Shown here in pieces: positions 27,045 to 38,259 of a stretch of 64,000 nucleotides of DNA. Within the stretch, counting starts at the first letter, position 1. Every line of letters begins with the position of its first letter. The position numbers and the translations under genes are program-made. Below the pieces are notes generated by a model. The model had not been told where the DNA came from and did not search any database. It saw only the letters and a program-made list of their open reading frames with translations. The DNA comes from Candidatus Accumulibacter meliphilus (GTDB taxonomy: Bacteria > Pseudomonadota > Gammaproteobacteria > Burkholderiales > Rhodocyclaceae), in the NCBI GenBank assembly GCA_003332265.1, contig QPGA01000002.1:77150-141149 (forward strand). Reading direction: 5' to 3'.

Positions 27045-27800
27045 TCTGCCGATTCCTCCATCAATCGCGATCTCCTCACCCGTTATCGCGGGTGCGTCAC
27101 AGACAAGAAAGCGGACGACCTCCGCCACCTCGTCCGCTTCGACGGTTCGGGCGATGTGATTGCGCTGCGCAACATGCGCTTTTACTTTTCCATCTTTTGG
27201 CCAGGCGAAACCGGTTTCGACGAAGCCCGGCGCGACTGCATTGACGCGGATCTTGGGCGCCAGCGCCCGCGCAAGTGAGCGTGTAAGGTTTGAGAGTGCT
27301 GCGTTGGCAGCCGCATAGACGATAGACGAACCTTTCGCGGCGATGCCGGCAACAGAAGTGATATTGATGAGTTGGCCGGCACCGGACTGTTCCAGATGGG
27401 GCCGAGCAGCTCGGAGCAGACACAGCGGGACATCAATTTTCATACGAACTGTCTTGCTGATCATTTCGTTGTCCAGACCCTCGATGTCGTCGGCCTGGAC
27501 AACTCGTGTCCAACCCGCGTTGTTTACGATGATGTCGAGTCGGCCAAAGGCCTCCACTGATCGCGCCACCAGGTCGCACGCTGCGGCATTGTCCAGCAGG
27601 TCAGCGGCAATGGGCACGAACTGCTGCGAGGCCAGTCGCTTGCTGCTTTGCAGTTGTTCCGCAAGTTTCACGGCATTGGCCTCCCGCGAGCAGTAATGGA
27701 GGGCCAGGGAGGCACCCTCACGCGCCAGAGCACGGCAGATCGCGGATCCAATGCCACCGGATGCACCTGTAATCAGAGCAACTTGGCCAGCTAGTTTCAT
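27030..27800 (-). CDS. Short-chain dehydrogenase/reductase with Lys-to-Asn change at the catalytic site
   Basis: A 256-residue SDR with nucleotide motif TGASGGIG (11-18) and structural motif NNAG (93-96). The catalytic serine is Ser149 (NITSVAG) and tyrosine Tyr162. The Y-x3-K lysine position is Asn166 (VYAAANAALS; codon AAC on the minus strand, 27305-27303). The C-terminal APAITGEEIAIDGG motif is typical of FabG-like proteins. Loss of the lysine should strongly impair hydride transfer chemistry, so the enzyme may be weak, altered or non-catalytic. It is convergent with, and overlaps, the ATP-grasp gene by 15 bp, so a functional link with the TPP/ATP-grasp pair is possible but it has its own promoter. 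Confidence 0.85.
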   Translation of the reverse strand: MKLAGQVALITGASGGIGSAICRALAREGASLALHYCSREANAVKLAEQLQSSKRLASQQFVPIAADLLDNAAACDLVARSVEAFGRLDIIVNNAGWTRVVQADDIEGLDNEMISKTVRMKIDVPLCLLRAARPHLEQSGAGQLINITSVAGIAAKGSSIVYAAANAALSNLTRSLARALAPKIRVNAVAPGFVETGFAWPKDGKVKAHVAQRNHIARTVEADEVAEVVRFLVCDAPAITGEEIAIDGGIGRLGVR

Positions 27801-27889
27801 ATATCAATCTTCTCAATCAGAATGTTATCAAGCCGTTCGGGCTCTCTTGGCTTGTGTGGGCAGCACAGGGTCAGCGCAAGGGGTCCGAG

Positions 27890-28573
27890 TCATTGGCTCG
27901 TCGTCGTTTCGCCCGCTGGCAGGTGGTACACGAACCAGCGCGCCGTTTCGCGCGCGACCCACTCGAAGGCCGCGGCCGAGTCGGGGGCATCGGCACTCGC
28001 CGGCAGTCGCTGCAACTCCTTGCGCCCGGCGAGCTCGCGTAAGGCGCGTCGGTTACTGGCTTCGACGCGCTGTTCGCCTTCGCCGACGAGGACCAGCAGG
28101 GGCGAGATCAGGGTATGCAGATAGAGCATGCCGGCCAGGTCGATCAGGCCGCCGCGGCAGACAATCGCAAAGATGTCGCGGTCACGAATGGCGGCGGCGC
28201 GCACGACCACCGGCGAGCAGTCAGCGGCAGCGCTGAGGCCGATTGGCAGCGGCGGCAGTTCTTCGAGGAGCATCTGCTGCTTGAGCAGGGTCAGGCCGTC
28301 GAGCAGGCGGCTGGCGAGCAGCGAAACGTTGTGATGATTGTCCGCGAAACGTTCTTCGCTACGGCTCAGCAGGTCGAAGCTCAGCGTGCCGATGCCGGCG
28401 TGGCGGAGGACGACGGCGAGGGCGTCGTCGCGGGCCTCGGGATTCGGCCCGGCGTGGGCCAGGATCACCAGTGCCGAAGGTCGCGTGGGCAGGACCAGCT
28501 CGGCGTGCAGTCGCGCGCTGCCGCTGGCGATGGCCAGCGTCCTGGCGGCGGCGGTGGCCATCGCTTCACTCAA
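27890..28573 (-). CDS. Dienelactone-hydrolase-like protein with degenerate active site
   Basis: A 227-residue protein with the fold pattern of small alpha/beta hydrolases found near phosphoribosyltransferases: ALVILAHAGPNPEARDDALA, GIGTLSFDLLSRSEE, VCRGGLIDLAG and SPLLVLVGEGEQRVEASN. The nucleophile elbow (usually G-x-S-x-G) reads GLSAAADCSP, the acid position is Glu in VGEGEQ, and the usual His near the C-terminus is missing (PASADAPD). It is therefore probably not an active hydrolase. TTG 28573 overlaps the upstream stop (TTGA); ATG 28561 is an alternative start. It follows the radical SAM gene directly. Confidence 0.65.
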   Translation of the reverse strand: MSEAMATAAARTLAIASGSARLHAELVLPTRPSALVILAHAGPNPEARDDALAVVLRHAGIGTLSFDLLSRSEERFADNHHNVSLLASRLLDGLTLLKQQMLLEELPPLPIGLSAAADCSPVVVRAAAIRDRDIFAIVCRGGLIDLAGMLYLHTLISPLLVLVGEGEQRVEASNRRALRELAGRKELQRLPASADAPDSAAAFEWVARETARWFVYHLPAGETTTSQ

Positions 28574-29679
28574 CGGCGGACCAGCTTGACCGGAACGCGA
28601 CGGGGACCGAAAGGTTTGCCAAAGCGGCTGAAATAGCCGGCGATCGGCGTCGCGCAGTGCGGACAGCGACCATCACTCGGCAGGTCGTAATGGCGGATGT
28701 TGTACCAGTCGCGCTCGATCAGTGCCGCCTGGCACTCCGGGCAGAAAGTGGTGCCGCCTTCGGTGTCATGCACATTGCCGGTGTAGACGTAGTTCAAGCC
28801 GGCGTCCATGGCGATGCGTCGAGCCTGGGTCAGGGTTGATGGCGGCGTCGGCGGCAGTTCGCTCATTTTCCAGTCTGGGTGGAAAGCCGAGAAGTGCAGG
28901 GGCACGTTCGCTCCCAACTCGCGCGCCACCCAGTCGGCAAGAGCCTTGATCTCGCTCGACGAGTCGTTACGGCCGGGGATCAGCAGGGTGGTGATTTCCA
29001 GCCAGCAGTTCGTCTCATGGTGGATGTAGGCGAGCGTATCGAGCACTGCTTGCAGGTGGCCGCCACAGAGCTTGAAGTAGAAGTCGTCGGTGAAGGCCTT
29101 GAGATCGACGTTGGCGCCGTCCATGACCGCAAAGAATTCGCGCGCCGGCTCGGGATGGATGTAGCCGGCCGTGACGGCAACGGTCTTGATGCCCTGTGCG
29201 CGGCAGGCAACGGCGGTATCGATGGCATACTCGGCAAAAATTACCGGATCGTTGTAGGTGAAAGCGACGGCGTGCGCACCATAGGCCGCCGCAGCGGCAG
29301 CAATGCCCGCGGGGCTGGCAGCGTCGAGCAGGCGGTCCATGTCCTTCGACTTGGAAATGTCCCAGTTCTGGCAGAACTTGCAGGCCAGGTTGCAGCCGGC
29401 GGTGCCGAAAGAAAGAATCGACGAGCCCGGGTAGAAGTGGTTGAGCGGTTTCTTTTCGATGGGGTCGATGCAGAAGCCCGACGAACGGCCGTAAGTGGTC
29501 AACACCATCTCGCCGGCGATGTTCTGGCGGACGAAGCAGGCGCCGCGCTGGCCGGCGTGCAGCTTGCAGTCGCGGGGGCAGAGGTCGCACTGAATGCGAC
29601 CGTCGGCAAGCGTGTGCCACCAACGCCCGGGGTGAGCGGAGGCGGGGGTTTTCAGCGAGTCGTTCAGATCTCTTTCCAT
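28570..29679 (-). CDS. amrS: AmmeMemoRadiSam system radical SAM enzyme
   Basis: A 369-residue radical SAM protein. The N-terminal Cys-rich part has QCDLCPRDCKLHAGQRGACFVR, and the radical SAM cluster motif is CNLACKFCQNW. YGRSSGFCIDPIEKKPLNHF precedes it, as in the AmmeMemoRadiSam family. A C-terminal Cys pair region (FCPECQAALIERDW; RCPHCATPIAGY) looks like a zinc ribbon. The substrate of this conserved system is not established to my knowledge. The gene overlaps the fused MEMO/AMMECR1 gene by 16 bp, as expected for the family's gene set. Confidence 0.9.
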   Translation of the reverse strand: MERDLNDSLKTPASAHPGRWWHTLADGRIQCDLCPRDCKLHAGQRGACFVRQNIAGEMVLTTYGRSSGFCIDPIEKKPLNHFYPGSSILSFGTAGCNLACKFCQNWDISKSKDMDRLLDAASPAGIAAAAAAYGAHAVAFTYNDPVIFAEYAIDTAVACRAQGIKTVAVTAGYIHPEPAREFFAVMDGANVDLKAFTDDFYFKLCGGHLQAVLDTLAYIHHETNCWLEITTLLIPGRNDSSSEIKALADWVARELGANVPLHFSAFHPDWKMSELPPTPPSTLTQARRIAMDAGLNYVYTGNVHDTEGGTTFCPECQAALIERDWYNIRHYDLPSDGRCPHCATPIAGYFSRFGKPFGPRRVPVKLVRR

Positions 29680-31031
29680 TTTCGTACTCCATAACGCGCC
29701 AGGGTGAGCTCGGGGTCCCAGAAGTCGGCGGCCAGGCCGGCTTTCAGCTTGAGCTGGGCGATGAACTGCCGGGGGTCGGGGAGGGACTCCCAGACCTGTG
29801 GCAGGAAAGTCGCTCGCCGCCGGCCGTAGCTCAGGATCAGGCCGTCAATACCCGGTCGCAGGCGGGCCAGGGCGTCTTCTTCGCTGCGTACCGGAAAAGC
29901 TTCGGCCGGCGTCAGCAATGATACTTCGACGCGCGTGCGCGGCAACTCCGGCTCGCTCAGTGGCGCGAAGCGCCGGTCGTGAAAAGCGGCGGCGAAGGCG
30001 TTCTCGGCGACGTCGGTGGCCAGTGGCCGATGCGCTTCCAGGCTGCCGATACAGCCGCGCAGGTGGCCGTTCTGGGTCAGCGTGACGAAGCTCGCTCCGG
30101 GCTCGGAGAGTTCGGGCATCGGCGTCACCGGCTGTGGTGATAGTCCGAACTTTGCGGCAATGGCGTTGCGCGCACTGACGAGCAGGGCGCTGCCGAGGAG
30201 GTCCCAGTGGGCATCGGCGCTCACCGGCGTAAAGCTGAAGGCGCCATAGCCGACGACGCGTGACTTGTCGCCGGCGGTATCTCCCGAATTGCGCAGATCG
30301 AGCAAGCGCGCTCGCAGTCCGTGCCGACGCGCGGCCAGCAAGAGGCCGTTGACCGGTGTCGCGCCGCAGGCCTGTTGATGGTCGAGCTTGGCGTCAAGCG
30401 CGACGATGTGCCGGGCGGTGTCGGTGTCGGTCTCGCAGGCACGCGGGTAGGGAAGGTAATGCGAGAGGTCGGAGCTGATCACGATCAGCGTCTCATCGCT
30501 GCCCCACAGGGTTTCGAGCACTTCGGCGACTTCGCTCGGCGAGGCCTTGCCGACGGCCAGGGGCACCAGCGTAAAGCGTTCGAGCACTGTTTGCAGGAAC
30601 GGCAGTTGTACTTCGAGCGAGTGTTCCATGGCGTGTGCGGCGTCGCTGACGACGACCTGAGGCAATGGCGCGATGCGGGCGATGGCCTCGGCGTCCAGAG
30701 GAACCTCGCCGAGCGGCGTGGCGAAGGCGCTGACCGACGGCACGGCCAGCCCATTGACCGCGACGCGGTGCGTCGGGCCGAGTAGAACGACGCGCCGGAT
30801 AGTCGCGCGCAGTGCGTGCAGCGGCGCATAGACAGTGGCGGCGATCGGGCCGGAATAAACGTAGCCGGCGTGCGGCGCGATGATCGCTTTCGGTGGCCGT
30901 TCCCGACTCTCCTGCGCTGGCGGCGTGTCGCCGAGTAGCCGGCGCAGAGCGCGCGTCAGAACGATGGCCGATTCTGGATAGAAGGTGCCGGCGACTGCGG
31001 CCGGACGAACTGTGGCTGTCGAGTGGGTCAT
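29664..31031 (-). CDS. AmmeMemoRadiSam system protein B fused to protein A (MEMO1-AMMECR1)
   Basis: A 455-residue fusion. Residues ~8-265 are MEMO-like, with VRPAAVAGTFYPES, APHAGYVYSGPIAA, HAMEHSLEVQLPFLQ and ISSDLSHYLPYP. These provide the His/Asp/Cys-type metal site related to extradiol dioxygenases. Residues ~275-455 are AMMECR1-like, with GASFVTLTQNGHLRGCIGSLEAHRPL (written here in parts: GASFVTLTQNG and LRGCIGSLEAHRPL) and SYGRRRATFLPQVWESLPDP. ATG 31031 is chosen because the family start (TVRPAAVAGTFYP) follows it. It is first in the three-gene operon with amrS and the hydrolase-like gene. Confidence 0.9.
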   Translation of the reverse strand: MTHSTATVRPAAVAGTFYPESAIVLTRALRRLLGDTPPAQESRERPPKAIIAPHAGYVYSGPIAATVYAPLHALRATIRRVVLLGPTHRVAVNGLAVPSVSAFATPLGEVPLDAEAIARIAPLPQVVVSDAAHAMEHSLEVQLPFLQTVLERFTLVPLAVGKASPSEVAEVLETLWGSDETLIVISSDLSHYLPYPRACETDTDTARHIVALDAKLDHQQACGATPVNGLLLAARRHGLRARLLDLRNSGDTAGDKSRVVGYGAFSFTPVSADAHWDLLGSALLVSARNAIAAKFGLSPQPVTPMPELSEPGASFVTLTQNGHLRGCIGSLEAHRPLATDVAENAFAAAFHDRRFAPLSEPELPRTRVEVSLLTPAEAFPVRSEEDALARLRPGIDGLILSYGRRRATFLPQVWESLPDPRQFIAQLKLKAGLAADFWDPELTLARYGVRKWKEI

Positions 31032-31176
31032 TTTGTCGATCCTCAAGGCGTGCTGCTCGGGAAGGCGGAGCGGCTCCGGCACGGGCTCCCGAAAAGTTGC
31101 CCGGCGGCGAGAGCCCGTGCGCAGCGCTGCGCGCTTATTTCGGTATCGGCTTGCCTTCTTTGGTTAAAATTACGCC

Positions 31177-31875
31177 ATGCTACGTCACTACGCAATCGTC
31201 CCCGCCGCCGGCAGCGGATCGCGCTTTGGCGGCGAGATGCCAAAACAATACCAGATGCTCGCCGGCCGACCCTTGATCTACTACAGTCTTGCCGCTCTGT
31301 GTCGCTGCCAGCACATCGATCGCGTCTGGGTGGTGCTCTCTCCGGACGACGGCTGGTGGCGGCGATACGATTGGACGAGTCTTGGCCACAAACTGGAGAC
31401 CGTCTATTGCGGTGGCGCAAGCCGCTCCGACAGCGTTGCCAATGGCCTCTCTGCCGCGGCTACGGCCGCTCACGACGATGACTGGGTGCTGGTTCACGAC
31501 GCCGCGCGCCCCTGCCTGTCGCAGGCGAATTTGAACGCGCTATGCGAGCAGCTCGCCGACGATCCGGTCGGCGGCCTCCTGGCCGCGCCGCTGGCCGATA
31601 CGCTCAAGCGCGCAGATGGCGAACAGCGCGTCGCGTGCACCGTGTCGCGCGACGGCCTGTGGCAGGCGCAGACGCCACAGATGTTTCGTTACGGCGTGCT
31701 GCGCCAGGTGCTCGCCGAACACCCGCAGGGCACTGACGAAGCCTCGGCCGTCGAGGCCGCCGGCTTCAAACCGCGCCTGGTTGCCGGCGACGCCAGCAAC
31801 TTCAAGGTCACTTTCCCCGCCGACCTGCGCCTCGCCGAACTGATCCTGCAGGGCAGGGCGCGGGAGGACGAATGA
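31177..31875 (+). CDS. ispD: 2-C-methyl-D-erythritol 4-phosphate cytidylyltransferase
   Basis: A 232-residue IspD: CTP + MEP to CDP-ME, the third step of the MEP isoprenoid pathway, in the cytoplasm. The nucleotide-binding motif is [18 protein letters not shown]. Also visible are [23 protein letters not shown] and [11 protein letters not shown], with the final [12 protein letters not shown] typical of the family. The stop overlaps ispF by 4 bp (ATGA), the classical ispDF arrangement. It is divergent from the AmmeMemoRadiSam operon. Confidence 0.96.
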   Translation: MLRHYAIVPAAGSGSRFGGEMPKQYQMLAGRPLIYYSLAALCRCQHIDRVWVVLSPDDGWWRRYDWTSLGHKLETVYCGGASRSDSVANGLSAAATAAHDDDWVLVHDAARPCLSQANLNALCEQLADDPVGGLLAAPLADTLKRADGEQRVACTVSRDGLWQAQTPQMFRYGVLRQVLAEHPQGTDEASAVEAAGFKPRLVAGDASNFKVTFPADLRLAELILQGRAREDE

Positions 31876-32351
31876 TCCGCGTCGGCCAGGGTTGCGACAT
31901 TCACGCACTGGTTCCCGGTCGCAAGATGATTCTCGGTGGCGTCGACATCGCGCATCACAGTGGCCTGCTTGGCCATTCCGATGCCGACGCGCTCCTGCAC
32001 GCGATCATTGACGCGCTGCTCGGCGCCGCCGCGCTGGGCGACATCGGCCGTCACTTTCCCGACACCGACCCGCGTTATCGCGGTGCCGACAGCCGCGTGC
32101 TGCTGCGCGCCACGTTGGCGCTGTTGGCAGAGGCTGGCTGGCAGGTCGGCAACATCGATGCGACGATCATCGCCCAGCAGCCGAAGATGGCCCCGTACCT
32201 GCCGCAGATGGTCGCCAACATCGCCGCCGACCTGCAGGTGGCGCTGGACTGCGTGAACGTCAAGGCAAAGACCTCCGAAAAGCTGGGCTTCGTCGGGCGA
32301 GGAGAAGGCATTGCCACCGAGGCGGTGGTGCTGATCAGGCAGGACGATTGA
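31872..32351 (+). CDS. ispF: 2-C-methyl-D-erythritol 2,4-cyclodiphosphate synthase
   Basis: A 159-residue IspF of normal length. It has metal ligands in [48 protein letters not shown] and the C-terminal [18 protein letters not shown]. It cyclises CDP-ME-2-phosphate with loss of CMP, following IspD and IspE. It is translationally coupled to ispD. It is followed by a 108-bp spacer. Confidence 0.97.
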   Translation: MIRVGQGCDIHALVPGRKMILGGVDIAHHSGLLGHSDADALLHAIIDALLGAAALGDIGRHFPDTDPRYRGADSRVLLRATLALLAEAGWQVGNIDATIIAQQPKMAPYLPQMVANIAADLQVALDCVNVKAKTSEKLGFVGRGEGIATEAVVLIRQDD

Positions 32352-32459
32352 TTTCGGCTGCTGCGCTCGTTCTGCGCGTCTGGCTCCCCGGCATCCCCGG
32401 CTTGCTGCGCAAGGCGTCTGAAGTCCGTCAATCCACGTTTCCCCTGGGAGTCGAAATAA

Positions 32460-33500
32460 ATGCATCACGATAGTCCGCGCTTGAGCAGAAACAACTTCGA
32501 CCTGCTGCGCCTGTTGTTGGCGGTGAATGTTGTCGTCGTTCACGTTGCCATTCTTTCCGGATTTCAAGAGCTGTCGCCCGACATTGGTTTCTTGTCAGGC
32601 GGTGTCGCAGTGAAGGCTTTTTTCGTTGTCAGCGGCTTTCTCATTTTCATGAGCTGTGAGCGGTCGACATCGCTTGCTTCCTACTTCAGCAAGCGTGTCA
32701 GACGCCTCTATCCAGCCTATTTCACGGTAGTGATGCTTTGCGCGGTGTTGCTGGTAGCGGTCAGCTCGAAGGCCGTCGGCGACTATTTCTCCTGGGCATG
32801 GCTCAAGTACGTCGGCAGCAACCTGATTTTTCTGAACTTTCTGCAGCCAACGCTTCCTGGTGTGTTTGACGGCAACACGGCACCTGAGGTCAATGGGGCA
32901 CTATGGACGCTCAAGATCGAAGTGATGTTCTACCTGCTGGTGCCGCTACTGGTGGCTCTGTGCAGGAAGTTTTCCTATCGGCCGGTTCTCTTGATCATTT
33001 ATTGCGCGTCGGTGGCCTATGCTCACCTGATGTCCATGGCGGCGGAACAGACAGGCTCGGGGCTCTATGTGCAACTCGCCCGACAGCTTCCCGGGCAGTT
33101 CTGCTACTTTGCCGCCGGCGCCTTCCTTTATTGCTGTCGGGATTTGTTCGAGCGGCAAGTCGGATACTTCATGGCGGCGGCGATTGCGATTCTGCTTGCC
33201 GGCAGGATCTACCCGCTGCCGCTCCTCGAACCGTTTGCCTTGGCAGTGGTCGTCGTTTTTTTTGGTCTCTTTCTCTATGTCGGGAACTTCGGCAAGTACG
33301 GTGATTTTTCCTACGGCGTCTACATCATCCACGTGCCGGTCATTCAGCTCCTGGTCAATGCGCGCTGGCTTCAGGATAGTCCCTGGCAGTTCTTCGCGGT
33401 CGTCGCCCTGATCACCGGCACGGGCGCCATTGCCCTCTGGCATCTGGTGGAAAAGCGCTTTCTGCTGCGCGCCAGCCACTACATCACCAGCACCAACTGA
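32460..33500 (+). CDS. Membrane acyltransferase, OafA/YrhL family
   Basis: A 346-residue, strongly hydrophobic protein with about ten membrane segments. The family signature is NNFDLLRLLLAVNVVVVHVA with the conserved His, followed by GVAVKAFFVVSGFLI and a basic loop SYFSKRVRRLYPAYF. Such enzymes move acyl groups onto sugars of surface polysaccharides or lipids. FSYGVYIIHVPVIQLL near the C-terminus is also typical. It is on the same strand as ispDF but 108 bp away and functionally unrelated. Somewhat lower GC than its neighbours. Confidence 0.85.
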   Translation: MHHDSPRLSRNNFDLLRLLLAVNVVVVHVAILSGFQELSPDIGFLSGGVAVKAFFVVSGFLIFMSCERSTSLASYFSKRVRRLYPAYFTVVMLCAVLLVAVSSKAVGDYFSWAWLKYVGSNLIFLNFLQPTLPGVFDGNTAPEVNGALWTLKIEVMFYLLVPLLVALCRKFSYRPVLLIIYCASVAYAHLMSMAAEQTGSGLYVQLARQLPGQFCYFAAGAFLYCCRDLFERQVGYFMAAAIAILLAGRIYPLPLLEPFALAVVVVFFGLFLYVGNFGKYGDFSYGVYIIHVPVIQLLVNARWLQDSPWQFFAVVALITGTGAIALWHLVEKRFLLRASHYITSTN

Positions 33501-33524
33501 TCGGGAGACGAGCTTTGCCGCCGC

Positions 33525-34556
33525 TTACCTGGTTTTCGGTAGGCGCAACAGTTGGAGCGGGCGTTCGGCTTGTTTGCCGTTCAGCCACACCGTCCCGGCC
33601 ATCGTGGTGCCATCGGCAGCGATGGTGGCGTGCAGGTTCCCGCTATCGACCAGTACGTCGCCGGGAGTGCTGACAATCTGCAGGGCGATATCGACGACCA
33701 GCTGCTCTCCCGGGAGGGCGCTGGCGCTCCCTTTGCCGCGGTAGCTGACGGTGTCGAGTTCGCTGCCGAAACGCTCGCGCCAGAAGCTGCGGTAGTCTGC
33801 CCAGTCGGCACGGTGACTGATCGGCACGGGGCGACTGTTGAGTTCGACCTGATCGCCGATCTGTCGTAGCGACAGGGAGAGCGTCTCGTCGGGTGACAAG
33901 GTCGCGGACCAGGCACCGCTGACATCGGTGCTCGATGGGGTCGGCGCAAGTCTCAGCGCGTACCCGCCGATACCGAGAGCGAGGACTGCGGCCGCCGCCA
34001 TACCGGCGACCAGCCAGCGGCGACGCGTCCCGCCGACGCTTCGCTGCGCCGTGGCTGGCGCTGGCGCGGACGCCTCAAGCGGCGCCGCGGGGGCAATGCC
34101 CAGCGCCTGCAGGTCGTCTACCAGGCGCCGGATGTCGTGCTCCCAGTCGTAGGCGCGCAGCGGACGCCAGGTGAACTCGCCGATGCGGTTCAGGGGTGGC
34201 GGCAGCTCGGCGGCAGGGGGCGCTGCGGCGACGCCGTCGCAAAGCAGCGGGATGAGGTGCGCACCGCCTGCCAGGGCGTCGGCGACTTCGCGTCGCACCG
34301 GGTCAGCGGGGTCGTCGATGCGCCGCTTGCCGTGATCATCGCGGGCGCCCAGCAGCTGCGGGGTGAGCAGCAAGAGGAGTACCGGCTGTTCCTTGAGTGT
34401 GGCGGCGATCTCGTCGCGCCAGCGCAGCCCGGCGCGCAGGTCATCCTTGTCGATGAAGACCTGCGCGTCGCCGTACAGCGCGCCGAGATCGCGTGCCAGC
34501 GCCGTTGCCTTGTCGCGACCGTCGGACGAACGGTAGCTGATGAACAGCTGCGCCAT
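33525..34556 (-). CDS. TIR-domain membrane protein with C-terminal beta-rich domain
   Basis: A 343-residue protein. An N-terminal TIR domain (1-~160) begins AQLFISYRSSDGRDKATALA and contains FIDKDDLRAGLRWRDEI, with the conserved Glu position, and VLLLLLTPQLLG. A single transmembrane helix lies at about 183-205 (WLVAGMAAAAVLALGIGGYA). The C-terminal ~130 residues (SGAWSATLSPDETLSLSLRQ; MAGTVWLNGKQ) look like a small beta-barrel/lipocalin-like domain of unknown ligand. Bacterial TIR domains often cleave NAD+, but membrane-tethered scaffolding forms also exist. It is followed at 25 bp on the other side by the acyltransferase end, and precedes nothing recognisable as a defence partner. Confidence 0.82.
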   Translation of the reverse strand: MAQLFISYRSSDGRDKATALARDLGALYGDAQVFIDKDDLRAGLRWRDEIAATLKEQPVLLLLLTPQLLGARDDHGKRRIDDPADPVRREVADALAGGAHLIPLLCDGVAAAPPAAELPPPLNRIGEFTWRPLRAYDWEHDIRRLVDDLQALGIAPAAPLEASAPAPATAQRSVGGTRRRWLVAGMAAAAVLALGIGGYALRLAPTPSSTDVSGAWSATLSPDETLSLSLRQIGDQVELNSRPVPISHRADWADYRSFWRERFGSELDTVSYRGKGSASALPGEQLVVDIALQIVSTPGDVLVDSGNLHATIAADGTTMAGTVWLNGKQAERPLQLLRLPKTR

Positions 34557-34580
34557 CGCCGTGCCCTCGCGTTGTGCTGC

Positions 34581-35060
34581 TCAGCGACGCCGCTGGCGGG
34601 CCGGGATTTCGCCAGCCGAGAGCGGAGCCCTCACTGGCCGTCCCGGCGTGCTTTCTTGCCCTTGCCCCCCTTTCTTCGGCTTGACGGGGGGTGCGCTCGG
34701 ATCCCTTGACGCCGGGCCGGTGACGGCAGATCTCGGGGCGACGCCGCTTTCGCCGCTGCCGCTGTCGCCGCTGGCCGCAATATGGGCGTTACTGACCCAG
34801 CCCTCGATCTCGGGGTCGGCGACGACCTCGACCAGGCTCCAGCGGGCAGGCGCTTCGAAGCGGAGCACTTCGGTGCCGATCTTCAGCGCCGCCGCGACAG
34901 GTTCGAAACTGGCGTCGGGCCCTTTGCGGATGTTCAGGCTGCGGGCAGTAAGCACGCAGCGTGCCGCTTCGTCCTGCTCACGACGGAGCACATGCTTGGG
35001 CGTGCTGCGATGACTGACCAGCTCGCCGACCAATTGGTGGTTTTCGATTCTCAGAGTCAT
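34581..35060 (-). CDS. SH3-like domain protein
   Basis: A 159-residue protein with a single bacterial SH3 domain at about 45-105 (TARSLNIRKGPDASFEPVAA; WSLVEVVADPEIEGWVSNAHI). A disordered Gly/Ser/Pro/Lys-rich tail follows. There is no signal peptide, unusual for cell-wall SH3 proteins. ATG 35060 has GAGGAAAG upstream; the frame is open to 35462 but that part has no family-like sequence. It lies 24 bp upstream of the TIR gene on the same strand, so the two are likely co-transcribed. Confidence 0.7.
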   Translation of the reverse strand: MTLRIENHQLVGELVSHRSTPKHVLRREQDEAARCVLTARSLNIRKGPDASFEPVAAALKIGTEVLRFEAPARWSLVEVVADPEIEGWVSNAHIAASGDSGSGESGVAPRSAVTGPASRDPSAPPVKPKKGGQGQESTPGRPVRAPLSAGEIPARQRRR

Positions 35061-35486
35061 GTGCTTTCCTCGCGGTGCTTGAACAAGAAGGAACACGGCG
35101 CATCGACAACGTGCCACCGGAGGCATTTCTGCCTGGCTGACTGCCTGCTCGTCAATGCTAGCACCATCCGGCGTCACGGCGCCGCCTGTCGATGAAAGCC
35201 GCGCCAGCGACTCACGGCAGGCAGGCAGGCAGGCAGGGGTTGAGCGTTCGCTTGCCATGTTCATTGTTACTGCAATCAAATCGCCTAAGCGTCGACCGGG
35301 ACGCTGACTACCCTGCCACCTCCACAGACGAAGCGCAGGCCAGGAAAAAAACCTCGCCGGGGGCGGTAGGCACGGGCGCGCACTATGCTTTAGACTCGCC
35401 GCTGAGGAGTCTTTCAAGGCAGCAAAAACGACGCTACCAGGGTAATTGTTGGCAATAATCAAACCGAGCTATCGAGAGGAATGGGC
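35061..35486. other. Divergent spacer between SH3/TIR genes and glgP
   Basis: About 425 bp with no convincing gene. It holds a piece of the dispersed hairpin repeat (35191-35215, gaaagccgcgccagcgactcacg-like), directly followed by a (GGCA)n microsatellite to about 35237. The glgP ribosome-binding site GAGAGG is at 35474-35479. Promoters in both directions are expected, but none is clear by eye. Confidence 0.5.
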
Positions 35487-38066
<2,580 letters not shown>

Positions 38067-38130
38067 GCAGAAGGTAGTCGCGCCGGGGAATGATGTTTTT
38101 CCCCTGCTGCGCGCAGAAGCGAACGTCACA

Positions 38131-38163
38131 ATGAAATGGCGGCCATAGAGGCCGCCATTTCAT
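38131..38163 (+). terminator. Hairpin downstream of glgP
   Basis: A perfect 14-bp stem (atgaaatggcggcc, with its complement at 38150-38163) with a 5-nt loop ataga, 64 bp after the glgP stop. There is only a short T-rich run afterwards on the plus strand, but the stem flanks are A/T-rich. It lies between convergent glgP and glgE, so it probably works in both directions. Confidence 0.75.
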
Positions 38164-38174
38164 TTGTCAGCGCC

Positions 38175-38238
38175 TGAGACAGTGAGACAGTGAGACAGTG
38201 AGACAGTGAGACAGTGAGACAGTGAGACAGTGAGACAG
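38175..38238. repeat. Eight tandem 8-bp repeats
   Basis: The unit tgagacag is repeated exactly eight times, immediately downstream of the glgP hairpin and 22 bp from the glgE stop. Perfect short units suggest recent slippage, so copy number probably varies between strains. Confidence 0.9.
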
Positions 38239-38259
38239 TGACTGCGCGCTGGCCCGCGC

